A stretch of DNA of 6,601 nt from Sulfurimonadaceae bacterium (GTDB lineage: Bacteria > Campylobacterota > Campylobacteria > Campylobacterales > Sulfurimonadaceae), in the NCBI GenBank assembly GCA_026193155.1, contig JAPHSI010000113.1, forward strand, positions 1 to 6,601, read 5' to 3'. The notes beneath the pieces are model-generated. The model worked only from the letters and a program-made list of their open reading frames with translations. It made no database searches and was not told the origin of the DNA. Position numbers and translations under genes: made by a program. Shown here one piece after another: positions 6,174 through 6,601 of this stretch; within the stretch, counting starts at the first letter, position 1; each line of letters begins with the position of its first letter.

Positions 6174-6601
6174 ATGCGAAAAGACTATTTACGCTCTCAT
6201 TGTGATATACACGACGAATTACTTCAGCAAACAGCGGAGCAACCGAGAGTACATTTATCTTTTTATGTGGTTTAGTTACAAGTGTATTTGTAATGATTAA
6301 CTCATCCAATTCACCGTTTTCGATATTTTCATATGCTTTTCCGCTAAGGACACCGTGTGTAGCACATGCCATTACGCTAGTAGCACCTTTGTTTTTAAGT
6401 GCGGATGCAGCTTTAACCATAGTTCCTGCCGTATCAACCATATCATCTATCATAATTACGTCTTTATCTATTACATCACCGATAATGTTCATAACTTCAC
6501 TCTCATTTGCTTTTTCACGACGTTTATCAACTATTACCATATCCAAACCCATACGTTTTGCAAAATAACGAGCACGAGCAACACCACCGATATCAGGAGA
6601 A
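6172..6601 (-). CDS. prs: Ribose-phosphate pyrophosphokinase, C-terminal part (start outside the window)
   Basis: The frame is open to the window edge and reads SPDIGGVARAR upstream of the internal Met at 6552, so the gene starts beyond 6601. About 142 residues, a little under half of a usual Prs (about 310), are present. Visible family markers are SPDxGGxxRAR, the catalytic-loop DKRR (nt 6517-6528), the PRPP-binding loop VIMIDDMVDTAGTM (nt 6418-6459), the THGVLSG segment and the conserved SVNSLF end. Prs makes PRPP from ribose 5-phosphate and ATP in the cytoplasm, feeding purine, pyrimidine, His, Trp and NAD synthesis. The ATP-site and N-terminal regulatory residues cannot be judged here. 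lepA follows 10 bp after the stop and is probably co-transcribed. Confidence 0.98.
   Translation of the reverse strand, partial: SPDIGGVARARYFAKRMGLDMVIVDKRREKANESEVMNIIGDVIDKDVIMIDDMVDTAGTMVKAASALKNKGATSVMACATHGVLSGKAYENIENGELDELIITNTLVTKPHKKINVLSVAPLFAEVIRRVYHNESVNSLFA

Noticed and set aside
6293..6568. 91-residue + strand open frame opposite prs
   Set aside because: Antisense to the conserved Prs PRPP-binding region, with no independent support.
1..6601. CRISPR array, tRNA, rRNA, insertion sequence, toxin-antitoxin or phage-defence genes
   Set aside because: No repeated spacer structure, RNA-gene signatures, transposase or defence-type domains are visible, and nearly all bases are taken by the six genes described.

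Overview
The window is AT-rich and densely coded. The gene content and the prs-lepA pairing suggest a Campylobacterota (Epsilonproteobacteria) genome, perhaps Sulfurimonas-like. That assignment is inference from gene style and protein similarity recalled from knowledge; no rRNA or other decisive marker is present. One gene lies on the + strand and five on the - strand. Both outermost genes are cut by the window edges.

Layout. 1-1029 (+) is the 3' part of a cyclic-di-GMP protein with a degenerate GGDEF domain and an EAL domain that keeps its catalytic residues. It converges on a - strand series with only 5 bp between the stop codons. Read in transcription order on the - strand, the series is: the C-terminal part of prs (6601-6172), lepA (6161-4371), a 146-bp gap holding a perfect 12-bp inverted repeat, a small periplasmic thioredoxin-fold protein with a CxxS site (4224-3760), a 12-TM RND/MMPL-type exporter (3751-1667), a 59-bp gap with promoter-like boxes, and a short ComF-family phosphoribosyltransferase (1607-1035).

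How the genes relate. prs (PRPP synthesis) and lepA (ribosomal GTPase EF4) are 10 bp apart. lepA starts at TTG, and its ribosome-binding site overlaps the prs stop codon, so the two look co-transcribed and translationally coupled. The thioredoxin-like gene and the RND gene are 8 bp apart, and the RND Shine-Dalgarno overlaps the upstream stop, so these two form a second tight unit that probably acts in or at the periplasm. comF probably has its own promoter. The c-di-GMP gene is on the opposite strand and has no obvious functional link to the others.

Most of the window is ordinary housekeeping content. The best candidate for something undescribed is the pairing of a single-cysteine (CRYS) DsbC-like periplasmic protein with an RND/MMPL exporter. 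Smaller points are the degenerate GNGEF next to an intact EAL site, the different acidic residues in the two RND halves, the TTG start of lepA, and the perfect dyad downstream of lepA.
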